A stretch of DNA of 64,000 nt from positions 2,160,968 through 2,224,967 of the forward strand of contig JBDVPM010000008.1 of the NCBI GenBank assembly GCA_039968605.1, in the 5' to 3' direction. Made by a program: the position numbers and the translations under genes. Below are positions 23,814 to 33,261 of the stretch, piece after piece. Position 1 is the first letter of the stretch, and every line of letters begins with the position of its first letter. This DNA comes from Alteripontixanthobacter sp. Lineage in GTDB: Bacteria; Pseudomonadota; Alphaproteobacteria; Sphingomonadales; Sphingomonadaceae. The notes under the pieces were generated by a model. It had not been told where the DNA came from. It did no database searches and saw only the letters and a program-made list of their open reading frames with translations.

Positions 23814-24929
23814 TTAACCTAATATGTCGGTCAATGGGCGATGGTCGTAACCCAGTTCCTGCGCAACGGCGGCGTAGGTCACTTCGCCGGCATGGACATT
23901 CAGCCCTTCGGCCAGATGAGCGTTTGCGCGCAGCGCATCCTTCCAGCCCATTCGCGCGATGCGCAGGGCGTGGGGCAAGGTCACATTATTGAGCGCATAG
24001 GTGCTCGTGCGGGCAACTGCTCCGGGCATGTTTGCGACGCAGTAATGGACGATATCGTCGATTACATAGGTCGGATCGGCATGGGTGGTGGCGTGGCTGG
24101 TTTCGAAACAGCCGCCCTGGTCGATCGCGACATCGACCAGCACTGCGCCTGGCTTCATCGTCTTGAGCATCTCGCGCGTCACCAGCTTGGGCGCGGCGGC
24201 GCCGGGGATCAGCACCGCGCCGATCACCAGATCGGCCTCGGCCACGGTTTCTTCAAGATTCGCCTTGTTGGAAAAACGCGTGCTGGCGCGGCTTTCGAAA
24301 TGGGTACCGACTTTCTCCAGCACTTCGGGATCGCGGTCCAGGATGATCGTCTGCGCGCCCAGTCCCACGGCCATTTGCGCAGCATTGAAGCCGACCACAC
24401 CGCCGCCGATCACCGCGACCTTGCCCGGCATTACGCCCGGCACACCGCCCAGCAGCACCCCGCGCCCGCCATGCGCCTTTTCCAGCGCGCTCGCGCCCGC
24501 CTGGATGCTCATCCGTCCGGCCACCTGGCTCATCGGCTTGAGCAGCGGCAGCGTTCCGCCCGGCCCGGTCACCGTTTCATAGGCAATGGCGGTCACGCCC
24601 GATTTCACCAGATCGGCGGTCTGCTCCGGATCGGGGGCGAGGTGAAGATAGGTGTAGAGCACCTGGTCTTCGCGCAGTTGGGCGCGTTCGCCTGCCTGCG
24701 GTTCCTTGACCTTCACCACCATTTCGCATTCGGCGAAGATCGATTCAGGACCGTCGACGATCTTCGCCCCGGCGGCGCGATATTCATCGTCGGTCGCACC
24801 GATCCCCAGCCCGGCACCGCTCTGGATCCAGACCTCGTTATTCTGATGGACCAGCTCGCGCGCGCTTTCGGGGGTCAGCCCTACGCGATATTCGTGGTTT
24901 TTGATTTCCGTAGGGCAGCCGATGCGCAT
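23814..24929 (-). CDS. ald: Alanine dehydrogenase
   Basis: The protein has 371 residues, the usual length for this enzyme, from the ATG at 24929 with GGAG six bases upstream. It interconverts L-alanine and pyruvate plus ammonia using NAD. The N-terminus MRIGCPTEIKNHEYRVGLTP is the family signature. K73-V-K-E-P and the YTYLHLA segment contribute the pyruvate and catalytic sites. The NAD-binding motif is VIGGGVVGFNAA near residue 173. It is divergent from the phosphate porin and has no adjacent Lrp/AsnC regulator. Confidence 0.96.
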   Translation of the reverse strand: MRIGCPTEIKNHEYRVGLTPESARELVHQNNEVWIQSGAGLGIGATDDEYRAAGAKIVDGPESIFAECEMVVKVKEPQAGERAQLREDQVLYTYLHLAPDPEQTADLVKSGVTAIAYETVTGPGGTLPLLKPMSQVAGRMSIQAGASALEKAHGGRGVLLGGVPGVMPGKVAVIGGGVVGFNAAQMAVGLGAQTIILDRDPEVLEKVGTHFESRASTRFSNKANLEETVAEADLVIGAVLIPGAAAPKLVTREMLKTMKPGAVLVDVAIDQGGCFETSHATTHADPTYVIDDIVHYCVANMPGAVARTSTYALNNVTLPHALRIARMGWKDALRANAHLAEGLNVHAGEVTYAAVAQELGYDHRPLTDILG

Positions 24930-25046
24930 GATGGTCTCCGTTGTCTCGCCCGGTCCGTTACAAGTGATACCATCTCGCCTCAAGGAATATGCACCGCCCG
25001 ACGCACATCGCCAGCTGGAACCCCTGTTGAAAAATTGGGCGCGCGT

Positions 25047-25064
25047 TTGTCACACGATTGTCAT
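25047..25064 (+). promoter_or_regulatory. PHO box upstream of the porin gene
   Basis: TTGTCAC at 25047-25053, a four-base spacer and TTGTCAT at 25058-25064 give two 7-base repeats with an 11-base period, the known PhoB binding layout. It lies 60 bases upstream of the porin start, suitable for activating transcription under phosphate starvation. Confidence 0.8.
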
Positions 25065-25123
25065 GCAGTGCGCATAGCTGCGCCACGAACACGACAAATA
25101 CTCGTCAGGAAAGTGTAGTAAAA

Positions 25124-26512
25124 ATGAAAAACCTGCATCTGGTATCGGGCTTCGCATTGATTGCCTCCAGCGGTTGGGCCGCCCCGGTCAGCGCGCAAGA
25201 CGGTGCCTCCGTAGCCCAGGAACTGGCAGCCATGCGTGCCGAGATGGCCCGGATGGCCGCGCGGATCGACAGTCTCGAAGGCGAGCTCGCCCAGGCCGAG
25301 GCCAAAAGCGATGCTGCCGTGATGGTCGCCTCCGAAGCCGCCGAAACCGCCGCCGCTACGCAGATTCAGGTAAGCAATGCGACCGCCGACAACACTGCCG
25401 CGATCGCGTTCAAGGGAACGCCGCAGATCGAAGGAGACGATGGCTGGAGCTTCAAGCCGCGCGGGCGCCTGCAATATGATGCCGGCTTCACCTCCGCGCC
25501 GGAATCGACCGGCCGCAGCGACGGCTTCGGCAATGAAGCGCGCCGTGCACGGCTGGGCGTTTCGGGCGATATGCCGGGCGGCTTCGGCTACAAGGTAGAA
25601 ATCGATTTTGCAGGCAGCGACCTGGCGGTCACCGATGCGCTGATTTCCTACGAGACGGGCGACACGGAATTCCAGGTCGGCCAGTTCAACACGTTCCAGT
25701 CGCTCGAAGAGCTGACCAGCAGCCTTCACACTACCATGATCGAGCGCGCCGCCTTCACCGACGCCTTCGGGTTCGAGCGCCGGGTGGGCGCCGCGGCCCA
25801 GTTCAAGGGCGACGACCTGCTGGTGCAGGCCGGATTGTTCACCGACAACATGGACGATCTTTCCAACAAGAACTGGGGCGCCGATGGCCGCGTGGTGTTC
25901 ATGCCCAAGCTTGGCGACACGCAGCTGCATTTGGGCGGCTCGGTCCATTATGCCGATCTGGAAAGCGGCGACACGGTGCGATATCGTCAGCGTCCGCTGG
26001 TCCACTTCACCTCCGAACGTTTCATCAACACCGGCAACCTCGATGCCAGCAGCGAGTTCGGTCTCGGGCTGGAAGGCGCGGTGATCGCCGGACCGTTCCA
26101 CGCTGCTGCTGAAGGATATTGGCAGAACGTCAACCGCCCCGGCGCGTTGAGCGATCCGACCTTTTTCGGCGGTTATGCCGAGGTTGGCTATTTCCTGACC
26201 GCAGGCGACAGCCGCGGTTACAAGGGCGGCAAGTTCGACCGGGTGAAGCCGACCAACCCGGTTGGCGAAGGCGGCGCGGGTTCGGTGCAGGTCAACCTGC
26301 GCTACGACTACCTCGATCTCAACGATAACGGGATCCTGGGCGGCATTCAGAACGGCTATCTGCTGTCGCTGATCTGGAAGCCGACCGACTACACTGCCCT
26401 GCTCGCCAATTATGGCCGGCTCGCCTATGACGACGCGGTATTCCCGGCCGCTGCCGGCGATACGTCCTACAGCGTCGATGCATTCGGCGTGCGCGCGCAG
26501 ATCGATTTTTAA
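25124..26512 (+). CDS. Phosphate-selective porin (OprO/OprP type)
   Basis: This 462-residue outer-membrane protein has a signal peptide ending near residue 25 (VSAQ). A coiled-coil stretch follows (about 30-75, with repeated MRAEMARMAARIDSLEGEL-like heptads), and then a beta-barrel beginning at FKPRGRLQYDAGF and ending in the aromatic C-terminal residue of RAQIDF. It matches the OprO/OprP family, which take up phosphate or polyphosphate. I use the ATG at 25124 with AGGAAA upstream. The PHO box ahead and pstS behind indicate a role in phosphate acquisition. Confidence 0.9.
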   Translation: MKNLHLVSGFALIASSGWAAPVSAQDGASVAQELAAMRAEMARMAARIDSLEGELAQAEAKSDAAVMVASEAAETAAATQIQVSNATADNTAAIAFKGTPQIEGDDGWSFKPRGRLQYDAGFTSAPESTGRSDGFGNEARRARLGVSGDMPGGFGYKVEIDFAGSDLAVTDALISYETGDTEFQVGQFNTFQSLEELTSSLHTTMIERAAFTDAFGFERRVGAAAQFKGDDLLVQAGLFTDNMDDLSNKNWGADGRVVFMPKLGDTQLHLGGSVHYADLESGDTVRYRQRPLVHFTSERFINTGNLDASSEFGLGLEGAVIAGPFHAAAEGYWQNVNRPGALSDPTFFGGYAEVGYFLTAGDSRGYKGGKFDRVKPTNPVGEGGAGSVQVNLRYDYLDLNDNGILGGIQNGYLLSLIWKPTDYTALLANYGRLAYDDAVFPAAAGDTSYSVDAFGVRAQIDF

Positions 26513-26521
26513 CCAGCTGGG

Positions 26522-26550
26522 CTGTCACGCCCCTGTCATGCGGCTGGCAT
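26522..26550 (+). promoter_or_regulatory. Triple-repeat PHO box upstream of pstS
   Basis: Three 7-base repeats, CTGTCAC, CTGTCAT and CTGGCAT, occur at exact 11-base intervals beginning at 26522, 26533 and 26544. This is a strong PhoB operator and shows that pstS has its own promoter in the 73-base gap after the porin gene. Confidence 0.85.
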
Positions 26551-26585
26551 AAGCGGCCCTCATATCCAACCACAGGAACTCAACC

Positions 26586-27632
26586 ATGAAACTGACCAAG
26601 ACCCTGGCCTTCGCCGCCATTTCCAGCCTGGCCCTGGCCGCCTGCGACAATTCCGGCAGCGGCGGTGGCACGCGCGATTCGGTGCGCGTCGTCGGCTCCT
26701 CCACCGTGTTTCCCTTCGCCAAGAAGGTCGCCGAAAGCTTCGTGCAGACCAACCCGCAATTCAATTCGCCGCTGATCGAATCGACCGGCACGGGCGGCGG
26801 GATGAGCCTGTTCTGCCAGGGTGTCGGCCCCAGCACGCCGGACATGGCCAATGCCTCGCGCCGGATGAAGGCATCGGAATTTGCCACCTGCCAGGAAAAC
26901 GGCGTTACCGAAGTGATGGAAATGCAGGTCGGGCTGGACGGGATTGCCTTCGCTTCGGCGCAGGGCGGCATCATGATGAACCTCTCGCCCCAGATCGTTT
27001 ACGAAGCGCTGGCCGCCAATCCTTATGGCGGTGAGCAGACCAACGAGACCTGGTCGGATGTCGACCCCTCGCTGCCGAACGAGCCGATCCTGGTTTACGG
27101 CCCGCCCGCCACATCGGGCACGCGCGACGCGCTGAAGGAACTGGTGCTGGAAGTAGGCTGCAAGTCCAGCGAAGAAATGAAGTCGCTCAAGGACACCGAC
27201 GAAGATGCCTATGACCGCATCTGCACCGAAGTGCGCAGCGACGGCAAATATGTCGATCAGGGCGAACAGGACAATCTGATCGTCCAGAAGATCAGCAATA
27301 ACGACAGGGCCGTGGGCGTGTTCGGCTATTCCTATCTGGAAGAAAATGCCGGCAAGGTGCAGGGCCTGCCGATGAACGGGGTGGCCCCGACTTACGAGAA
27401 TATCTCCAGCTTCCAGTACCCCGGCGCGCGTCCGCTATATGTCTATGTGAAGAAGGCGCACCTCGATGCCATCCCCGGCCTCAAGGAATTCGTGACCGAG
27501 TGGAAGAACAATTGGGCTGCGGGCGGACCGCTGACCGCGATCGGCCTGATCGCCTCGCCCGATGAGACAATGGCCAGGAACGAAGCGATCGCCACCGATT
27601 ACGTGACCATCGATGGCAGCGAGCTGAAGTAA
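26586..27632 (+). CDS. pstS: Phosphate ABC transporter substrate-binding protein
   Basis: This 348-residue lipoprotein has the lipobox LAAC at C20, so it is anchored to a membrane rather than free. The phosphate-binding pattern includes VVGSSTVFPFAKKVAESF (residues 35-52), STGTGGGMSLFC, and the later PPATSGTRDALKELV segment containing the Ser/Gly/Thr/Arg ligands. It resembles the PstS subgroup that is longer at its middle. An AGGA ribosome site precedes the ATG. The usual pstC, pstA, pstB and phoU genes do not follow, so they must lie elsewhere in the genome. Confidence 0.93.
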   Translation: MKLTKTLAFAAISSLALAACDNSGSGGGTRDSVRVVGSSTVFPFAKKVAESFVQTNPQFNSPLIESTGTGGGMSLFCQGVGPSTPDMANASRRMKASEFATCQENGVTEVMEMQVGLDGIAFASAQGGIMMNLSPQIVYEALAANPYGGEQTNETWSDVDPSLPNEPILVYGPPATSGTRDALKELVLEVGCKSSEEMKSLKDTDEDAYDRICTEVRSDGKYVDQGEQDNLIVQKISNNDRAVGVFGYSYLEENAGKVQGLPMNGVAPTYENISSFQYPGARPLYVYVKKAHLDAIPGLKEFVTEWKNNWAAGGPLTAIGLIASPDETMARNEAIATDYVTIDGSELK

Positions 27633-27677
27633 GCTCCCTCGCCAATTTCGCGGCCGTCATTGCGCGCCGCCGATATG

Positions 27678-27710
27678 AGAAAAGCCCTGCCGCGAGGTGG
27701 GGCTTTTTTC
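27678..27710 (+). terminator. Rho-independent terminator after pstS
   Basis: AAAGCCC at 27681-27687 pairs with GGGCTTT starting at 27700, with an additional C/G-rich middle and a run of six T's (27704-27709). It lies 46 bases after the pstS stop and confirms that the phosphate unit ends here. Confidence 0.85.
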
Positions 27711-27776
27711 TTGTGAGCTTCCCACGGCTCCATCGCAGCCCTACCGCCGCGCGGCGAATGATGGCAGGGCGCGCCC

Positions 27777-28919
27777 ATGAATTTGCGCAATTTCGATCCC
27801 GGCCGGTTCCTGGCCGAATATTGGCAGAAAAAGCCGCTGCTGATGCGCGGCGGGCTGGCAGGCTGGGACAATCCGCTGGAGCCGGACGAGCTTGCCGGGC
27901 TGGCGCTGGAAAGCGATGTCGAATCGCGGCTGGTGATGGAACAGCCCGGCGGCGCATTGGCGGTGGAGCATGGCCCGCTGGATGCGGCGCGCTTCGACAG
28001 TCTGGGCATATCGGGCTGGACCCTGCTGGTGCAGGGAGTGGACCGGATGGTGCCGCAAGTCGCCGCGCTGATCGAACCGTTTCGCTTCATCCCCGATTGG
28101 CGGATCGACGATGTGATGGTCAGCTTTGCCACACAAGGCGGCGGGGTCGGGGCACATTTCGATAATTACGACGTGTTCCTGGTGCAGGGGCTGGGCCGGC
28201 GGCGCTGGCGGATCGGCCAGGCTTGCGATGAAACCACCACGCTCGAACCACATGACGATTTGCGTCTGCTGGCCGATTTCCAGGCGGCGGATGAGTGGGT
28301 GCTGGAGCCAGGCGATATTCTCTACGTCCCGCCCGGAATCGCCCATGAAGGAACCGGGATCGGTACGGATTGCATGACCTATTCGGTTGGCTTTCGCGCC
28401 CCATCGGTCACCGAATTGCTGAGCGATTATTGCGACCATCTGATCGAAACGACGACAGACGATGCGCGCTATGGCGATCCCGACCTTGCGCGGCAGGCCA
28501 ATCCCGGCGAAATCGCTCCTGCCGCGCTTGAACAGCTGCACGCGATGGTCACCCGGCGCTTGCAGGACCGCTCCGAATTCGCCCGGTGGTTCGGTGAATT
28601 CGCCAGCACCCCGAAACACGGCGCGCCGGAGGGCAGCTATAATGGCGCGATGTTACTGGATGCAGCGATACAGGGCGCGCCAGTGGTGCGAAACTCTGCC
28701 AGCCGGTTTGCCTTTATCGGCGGGGATGATGCCGCGCTGACGCTGTTCGCCGATGGCCGAAGCTACGCCTGCGCCGGCCTCGCGGCAGAATTCGCAGAGC
28801 ATATCTGCGCCGCCGGTGGTGGCCAAATCGACATCGCATTGGTGCAGGACGAGGCAGCGCGCGCATTGCTATTATCGCTGCTGGAACACGGTTCGCTCGT
28901 CATCGAGGACGACGCGTGA
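27777..28919 (+). CDS. JmjC-type cupin oxygenase, ribosomal protein hydroxylase-like (RoxA/YcfD)
   Basis: This 380-residue 2-oxoglutarate/Fe(II) oxygenase has the iron ligands H127-x-D129 ([10 protein letters not shown]) and H190 (GIAHEG) in a cupin core (about 80-205). A C-terminal helical dimerisation and winged-helix part follows. The N-terminus [15 protein letters not shown] is typical of YcfD/RoxA, which hydroxylates an arginine of ribosomal protein uL16. The match is strong for the family and less certain for the target. Its stop overlaps the start of the pseudouridine synthase gene (GTGA), so both act on the large ribosomal subunit in one operon. Confidence 0.9.
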   Translation: MNLRNFDPGRFLAEYWQKKPLLMRGGLAGWDNPLEPDELAGLALESDVESRLVMEQPGGALAVEHGPLDAARFDSLGISGWTLLVQGVDRMVPQVAALIEPFRFIPDWRIDDVMVSFATQGGGVGAHFDNYDVFLVQGLGRRRWRIGQACDETTTLEPHDDLRLLADFQAADEWVLEPGDILYVPPGIAHEGTGIGTDCMTYSVGFRAPSVTELLSDYCDHLIETTTDDARYGDPDLARQANPGEIAPAALEQLHAMVTRRLQDRSEFARWFGEFASTPKHGAPEGSYNGAMLLDAAIQGAPVVRNSASRFAFIGGDDAALTLFADGRSYACAGLAAEFAEHICAAGGGQIDIALVQDEAARALLLSLLEHGSLVIEDDA

Positions 28920-29461
28920 GCAAGTTCGTCCTGTTCAACAAGCCGCATGGCGTGCTCTCGCAGTTCACTGACAGGAACGCGCCCACCAAGCGCCCGACGC
29001 TTTCGCAATATATCGACCTGCCGGGCGTCTATCCGGCAGGCCGCCTGGACCGTGACAGCGAGGGACTGCTGCTGCTGACCGATGATGGCAAGCTGCAGGC
29101 GCGCATCGCCGATCCGAAATTCAAGCTGCCGAAAACCTATCTCGTCCAGGTCGAAGGTGAGCCCGACGAAGCCGCGCTGGCCGCCCTGTCACGCGGCGTG
29201 ATCCTCAAGGATGGTCCAACCCGTCCGGCCCAGGCGCGCCGGGTCGACCCGCCCGATCTGTGGCCCCGCGATCCGCCCGTCCGCTTCCGCAAATCCGTGA
29301 CCGATTGCTGGCTGGAAATCATCTTGCGCGAAGGCCGGAACCGCCAGGTCCGCCGCATGACGGCGGCCGTGGGCCACCCTACGTTGCGGCTGGTTCGCTG
29401 GCGCATTGGCGACTGGTCGCTGGAAGGAATCGCGCCGGGCAAATGGACTCTCGGCGCTTAA
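28916..29461 (+). CDS. rluE: 23S rRNA pseudouridine synthase, RluE-like
   Basis: This 181-residue RsuA-family enzyme begins with GTG inside the four-base overlap with the preceding gene. The catalytic aspartate is D45 in [26 protein letters not shown] near residue 9 and the C-terminal [25 protein letters not shown] are characteristic. The N-terminal S4 domain is absent, as in RluE, which modifies U2457 of 23S rRNA in E. coli; that position is inferred from the family. The neighbour is a ribosomal protein hydroxylase, giving a ribosome-modification pair. Confidence 0.92.
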   Translation: MSKFVLFNKPHGVLSQFTDRNAPTKRPTLSQYIDLPGVYPAGRLDRDSEGLLLLTDDGKLQARIADPKFKLPKTYLVQVEGEPDEAALAALSRGVILKDGPTRPAQARRVDPPDLWPRDPPVRFRKSVTDCWLEIILREGRNRQVRRMTAAVGHPTLRLVRWRIGDWSLEGIAPGKWTLGA

Positions 29462-29474
29462 CTCGGATTCAGGC

Positions 29475-31838
29475 TCAAAGCGGATTGCCATCCTTGTCGC
29501 GAAAGATCTCTCGCCGCCCGACATGGTTGGCGGGGCCGACCAGCCCGTCTTCCTCCATTCGCTCGATCAGCTTGGCCGCGGTGTTGTAGCCCACGCCGAG
29601 TTGGCGCTGGAGCCAGCTTCCGCTCGCCTTCTGGTTTTCGAAAACCATCTGGCAGGCCTGCGCATATTTGCGTTCTTCCGGACTGTCGCTGGCGGTCAGC
29701 TCGTCCTCATAGGCGAAGCCGCTGCCATCGGCGGGTTCCTCGGTCACCGCATCGACATATTCGGGGCTGCCCTGAGCGCGCCAGTGATCGGCGACTTTCT
29801 CGACCTCCTCGTCCGATACGAACGGGCCGTGGACACGCACCATCGCGCCGGTATTGGGCTTGTAGAGCATGTCGCCCTTGCCCAGCAGCTGCTCGCTGCC
29901 CTGTTCGCCCAGAATGGTGCGGCTGTCGATGCGGCTGGTGACCTTGAAGCTGATGCGGGTAGGCAGGTTCGCCTTGATCACGCCAGTGATCACATCGACC
30001 GACGGGCGCTGCGTGGCCATGATCAAATGGATACCGGCAGCGCGCGATTTCTGGCTGAGCCGCTGGATCAGCACCTCGATTTCCTTGCCCACGGTGACCA
30101 TCAGATCGGCCAGCTCGTCCACGATCAGCACGATCTGCGGCAGAGGTGCGTAATCGAGCTGCTCTTCCTCGAACAATTCTTCGCCCGTATCCGGGTCGAA
30201 ACCGGTCTGGACCCGGCGGCCGAGCGGTTTGCCCTTGGCAATCGCCGTCTTCACCTTGTCGTTGAAGCTGCCGATATTGCGCGAATTCACGCTGCTCATC
30301 ATGCGGTAACGCCGCTCCATCTCCTCGACTGCCCATTTCAGCGCGCGGACCGATTTGTGCGGTTCGGTCACCACAGGCGACAGGAGGTGCGGGATATCGT
30401 CGTAGCTTTTGAGCTCCAGCACCTTCGGATCGATCAGGATCAGGCGGCATTCGGCGGGGGTGAAGCGGTAGAGCAGGCTGAGCAGGATGGCGTTCAGTCC
30501 GACCGACTTGCCCGAACCGGTGGTGCCCGCGACCAGCAGATGCGGCATGGCGGCGAGGTCGGCGACGATCGGTTCGCCGGCAATATCCTTGCCCAGGATG
30601 ATCGGGAGATTGCCTCTCGATTCGGCAAATGCGGCGCATGCGGCGAGTTCCTTGAACACCACCATCTGGCGATCGGCATTGGGCAGTTCGATACCCATCA
30701 CCGTCTTGCCGGGGATGGGCGAGACGCGCGCGCTGATCGCGCTCATATTGCGCGCCACGTCCTCCGCCAGCCCGACGATGCGGCTGGCCTTGATGCCGGG
30801 GGCCGGCTCCAGCTCGTACATCGTGACCACCGGGCCGGTGCGTACGGCTGTAATCTCGCCCTTGACGTTGAAATCGTCGAGCACGGTTTCGAGCAGGCGG
30901 GCATTACGCTCCAGCGCCATCTTGTCGAGTTTCGGCGCGGTATGTTCGGGCGGTTCTTCCAGCAGGTCGAGCGAGGGCAGCTCGTATTCGGCGAACATGT
31001 CGGCCTGCTTGACCTTGGGCATCACCGCCCTTTTCGGCGGAGCGGTGGGGTCGGTAATGGTCGGCGCGCGGCGCGGCTCCGCCAGCGCAGCGGTTGCCGC
31101 TTCCGGCTCTGCAGTGCCGGCAGTGCGCTTGGCCGGTTTGGCGCCGGGGTCTTTCCTGGGCAGGAAAGGCAGGTCGGGGGCGGGCATTCGCGCGCCTTTC
31201 AGGAAGGCAGGCAGCGTCAGTAATTGCGCCCAGTCGATCGCGAATATCCGCGTCAGCAGCGCGGTGCCCCCCGCCAGGCAGAGCAGGCCTGCGCCCAGCA
31301 AGGTCCACCAATCGGTCCAGGGCAGCCGCGCCGCGACCGCTTCGATCCCGCGCGCGCCGAGCAGGCCGGTGACGCCGCCCATCCCGGCGGGCAGCGATCC
31401 GCTGCCCTCACCCGTGATCAGCGCAAACACAATCCCGATCAGCGCCATCGCCAGAAGCAGCATTCCCACCGGACGCCACCAGCGCGTATCCTCCTGCCGG
31501 TCTTCCTCCTCCACATCGCGCCACAATTTGCGCGCGAACACATACAGCATCGGCAGCAGGGCTATCGCCGGAAAGCCGAACAGGAAGAATGCCCGCTCCG
31601 CCGCCCATGCGCCGGCTGCGCCCATCCAGTTGGCGATATCGGCCGATCCGGCGGCAGTGGAGGGGCTGGGATCGGTCTGCGTATAGCTCGCCAGCGCCAG
31701 GCCGAGGAAGATCATCGCGGCCAGCAGCACGCCCGCCCCGACCATTTGCGCGGTGCGGCGCAGCGAACGCCGGAACGCGGCGCGCCAATCCGTTTGTCCC
31801 TGCCTTCGGGGCGCTTTTCCGATTGCGCGTGTGGCCAT
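29475..31838 (-). CDS. ftsK: DNA translocase FtsK
   Basis: The protein has 787 residues from the ATG at 31838, which has GGGAAG close upstream; an ATG 36 bases earlier is less well placed. Four membrane helices lie in residues about 35-200. A linker rich in Pro and Ala follows, then the RecA-like motor with Walker A GTTGSGKSVGLNA and Walker B LILIDPK. The C-terminal gamma winged helix (QLGVGYNTAAKLIERME) reads KOPS and activates XerCD. It resolves chromosome dimers at the division septum. It is convergent with the pseudouridine synthase, with 13 bases between stops. Confidence 0.97.
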   Translation of the reverse strand: MATRAIGKAPRRQGQTDWRAAFRRSLRRTAQMVGAGVLLAAMIFLGLALASYTQTDPSPSTAAGSADIANWMGAAGAWAAERAFFLFGFPAIALLPMLYVFARKLWRDVEEEDRQEDTRWWRPVGMLLLAMALIGIVFALITGEGSGSLPAGMGGVTGLLGARGIEAVAARLPWTDWWTLLGAGLLCLAGGTALLTRIFAIDWAQLLTLPAFLKGARMPAPDLPFLPRKDPGAKPAKRTAGTAEPEAATAALAEPRRAPTITDPTAPPKRAVMPKVKQADMFAEYELPSLDLLEEPPEHTAPKLDKMALERNARLLETVLDDFNVKGEITAVRTGPVVTMYELEPAPGIKASRIVGLAEDVARNMSAISARVSPIPGKTVMGIELPNADRQMVVFKELAACAAFAESRGNLPIILGKDIAGEPIVADLAAMPHLLVAGTTGSGKSVGLNAILLSLLYRFTPAECRLILIDPKVLELKSYDDIPHLLSPVVTEPHKSVRALKWAVEEMERRYRMMSSVNSRNIGSFNDKVKTAIAKGKPLGRRVQTGFDPDTGEELFEEEQLDYAPLPQIVLIVDELADLMVTVGKEIEVLIQRLSQKSRAAGIHLIMATQRPSVDVITGVIKANLPTRISFKVTSRIDSRTILGEQGSEQLLGKGDMLYKPNTGAMVRVHGPFVSDEEVEKVADHWRAQGSPEYVDAVTEEPADGSGFAYEDELTASDSPEERKYAQACQMVFENQKASGSWLQRQLGVGYNTAAKLIERMEEDGLVGPANHVGRREIFRDKDGNPL

Positions 31839-31895
31839 TATCGCTTCCCGTTCGTCCCTGTGTCTTATCACCATGCAACACCGCGGAATCCCGCG

Positions 31896-32450
31896 TCAAG
31901 GCGTAGGCGGTGAAGCGAGTCCGTCGATAGCAGCCCAGCGCGGCCATTGCAGCCGCTTTGCCCGCGCCGCATTCATGCCTCCCAGCGCGATGACCGGCAG
32001 GCCTGCTTTCGCAGCCAACAGGCGGAACCGCACCGGGCCCAGGCACCGCGCCCCGTCATGCGAACGGGTGGCGAAAACGGGCGAGAGCATCGCGGCATCG
32101 GCACCTGCGCGCCTTGCTGCGACCAGTTCGGGCAAATCGTGGGTGGTGGCGATACGCAGCAACTGCTCCGACGAACCAAGGGCGGCGGGCGGCCCATACA
32201 CGCCGTCTGCTCCCCATTTCAGCGCCAGCGTGGGAGCGCCAGACACGATTACGGCATGGCCATGGCCGCGCGCCTTTGCTGCCAGCACCGCGAACCGGGC
32301 GCGGCGTTTCGCCAGTGAGAGATGGTAGTGGCGGAAGACCAATGCCGACCTCTGCGGCAGGCGCGCCAACGCATCTTCCAGCGCGGCATCGTTGCGCTCA
32401 TCGCTCAGCAGCCAGATATTCGGGAGATCGGAGGTCTGGCGTGGCGGCAT
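31896..32450 (-). CDS. Thiamine phosphate synthase/TenI-like protein
   Basis: The protein has 184 residues from the ATG at 32450. It has the TIM-barrel pattern of ThiE/TenI: the VSGAPTLALKWGADGVYGPP segment, then DAAMLSPVFATRSHDGA and the C-terminal phosphate-site LPVIALGGMNAARAKRL. It is short for ThiE (usually about 210), and the N-terminal pyrophosphate-binding part is weak, so it may be a TenI-like relative without synthase activity. No good ribosome site was seen. It is divergent from the YggS-like gene with 22 bases between starts and lies 57 bases upstream of ftsK. Confidence 0.75.
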   Translation of the reverse strand: MPPRQTSDLPNIWLLSDERNDAALEDALARLPQRSALVFRHYHLSLAKRRARFAVLAAKARGHGHAVIVSGAPTLALKWGADGVYGPPAALGSSEQLLRIATTHDLPELVAARRAGADAAMLSPVFATRSHDGARCLGPVRFRLLAAKAGLPVIALGGMNAARAKRLQWPRWAAIDGLASPPTP

Positions 32451-32472
32451 GCAGGCGCTATAGCCCGGCTGC

Positions 32473-33153
32473 ATGGCAGACGAAACACACACCCCGCTCG
32501 AAGATGTGCGCGCCCGCATTGCCAAGGCGGCGAAGATCGCCCGGCGCGAGCCGACCGAGATCACGCTGATCGCGGTCAGCAAGACCCACACGGCGCAGCG
32601 TATTCGGCCACTGCTGGAACAGGGCCAGCGCGTATTCGGCGAGAACCGCGTACAGGAAGCGCAGGCGAAGTGGAGCGAATTGCGCGCCGAATATCCCGAT
32701 GCAGAGCTGCACCTGATCGGCCAGTTGCAATCCAACAAGGCGGACGATGCCGTGGCGCTGTTCGATTGCATCCACTCGCTCGACCGGCCCAGCCTGCTGA
32801 AGGCACTGGCCAAGGCGATGGACAAGGCAGGCCGCCGCATCCCGTGCTTCATCCAGGTCGATATTGGCGACGAGCCGCAGAAAGGCGGCGTTGCGATCGG
32901 AGATCTGCCCGCCTTCCTTAAAAGAACGCGCGATGCCGATATTCCGGTTGCCGGGCTGATGTGCCTGCCCCCGGCGGATATCGAGCCTGCGCCTTTCTTC
33001 GCCCTGCTGGGAAAGCTGGCACGCGACAATGATGTGGACGGCCTGAGCATGGGTATGAGCGGCGATTACGAAACCGCCATCCAGCTCGGCGCGACGCATG
33101 TGCGCGTGGGCACGGCGCTGTTTGGCGCCCGCGCTGAAATAGCGAAGCGATAG
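32473..33153 (+). CDS. YggS-family PLP homeostasis protein
   Basis: This 226-residue fold-type III PLP protein has the cofactor lysine K37 in AVSKTH. FGENRVQEAQAKW, HLIGQLQSNKADDAV and the C-terminal LSMGMSGDYETAIQLGATHVRVGTALFG are invariant family segments. YggS/PLPBP proteins carry PLP and keep vitamin B6 and amino-acid pools balanced rather than catalysing a defined reaction. It is monocistronic and followed by a terminator shared with the convergent receptor gene. Confidence 0.95.
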   Translation: MADETHTPLEDVRARIAKAAKIARREPTEITLIAVSKTHTAQRIRPLLEQGQRVFGENRVQEAQAKWSELRAEYPDAELHLIGQLQSNKADDAVALFDCIHSLDRPSLLKALAKAMDKAGRRIPCFIQVDIGDEPQKGGVAIGDLPAFLKRTRDADIPVAGLMCLPPADIEPAPFFALLGKLARDNDVDGLSMGMSGDYETAIQLGATHVRVGTALFGARAEIAKR

Positions 33154-33206
33154 CGCAGACAAATCCCGCTCACGCAGCAAAGCAATAGCGCACCCTTACA
33201 CTGCAC

Positions 33207-33235
33207 AAAAAAGGGGCGCCCGAAGACGCCCCTTT
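33207..33235. terminator. Bidirectional terminator between yggS-like and receptor genes
   Basis: A 9-bp stem AAAGGGGCG/CGCCCCTTT (33210-33218 with 33227-33235) has an A-run before it and T's at its end. It lies between the convergent stops at 33153 and 33262 and can serve both. Confidence 0.85.
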
Positions 33236-33261
33236 CCCTATTTCGCGATGTGCGGCTGCGC

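Noticed and set aside
32451-33050. N-terminal extension of the ThiE-like frame
   Set aside because: It is antisense to the YggS-like gene and has no domain similarity.
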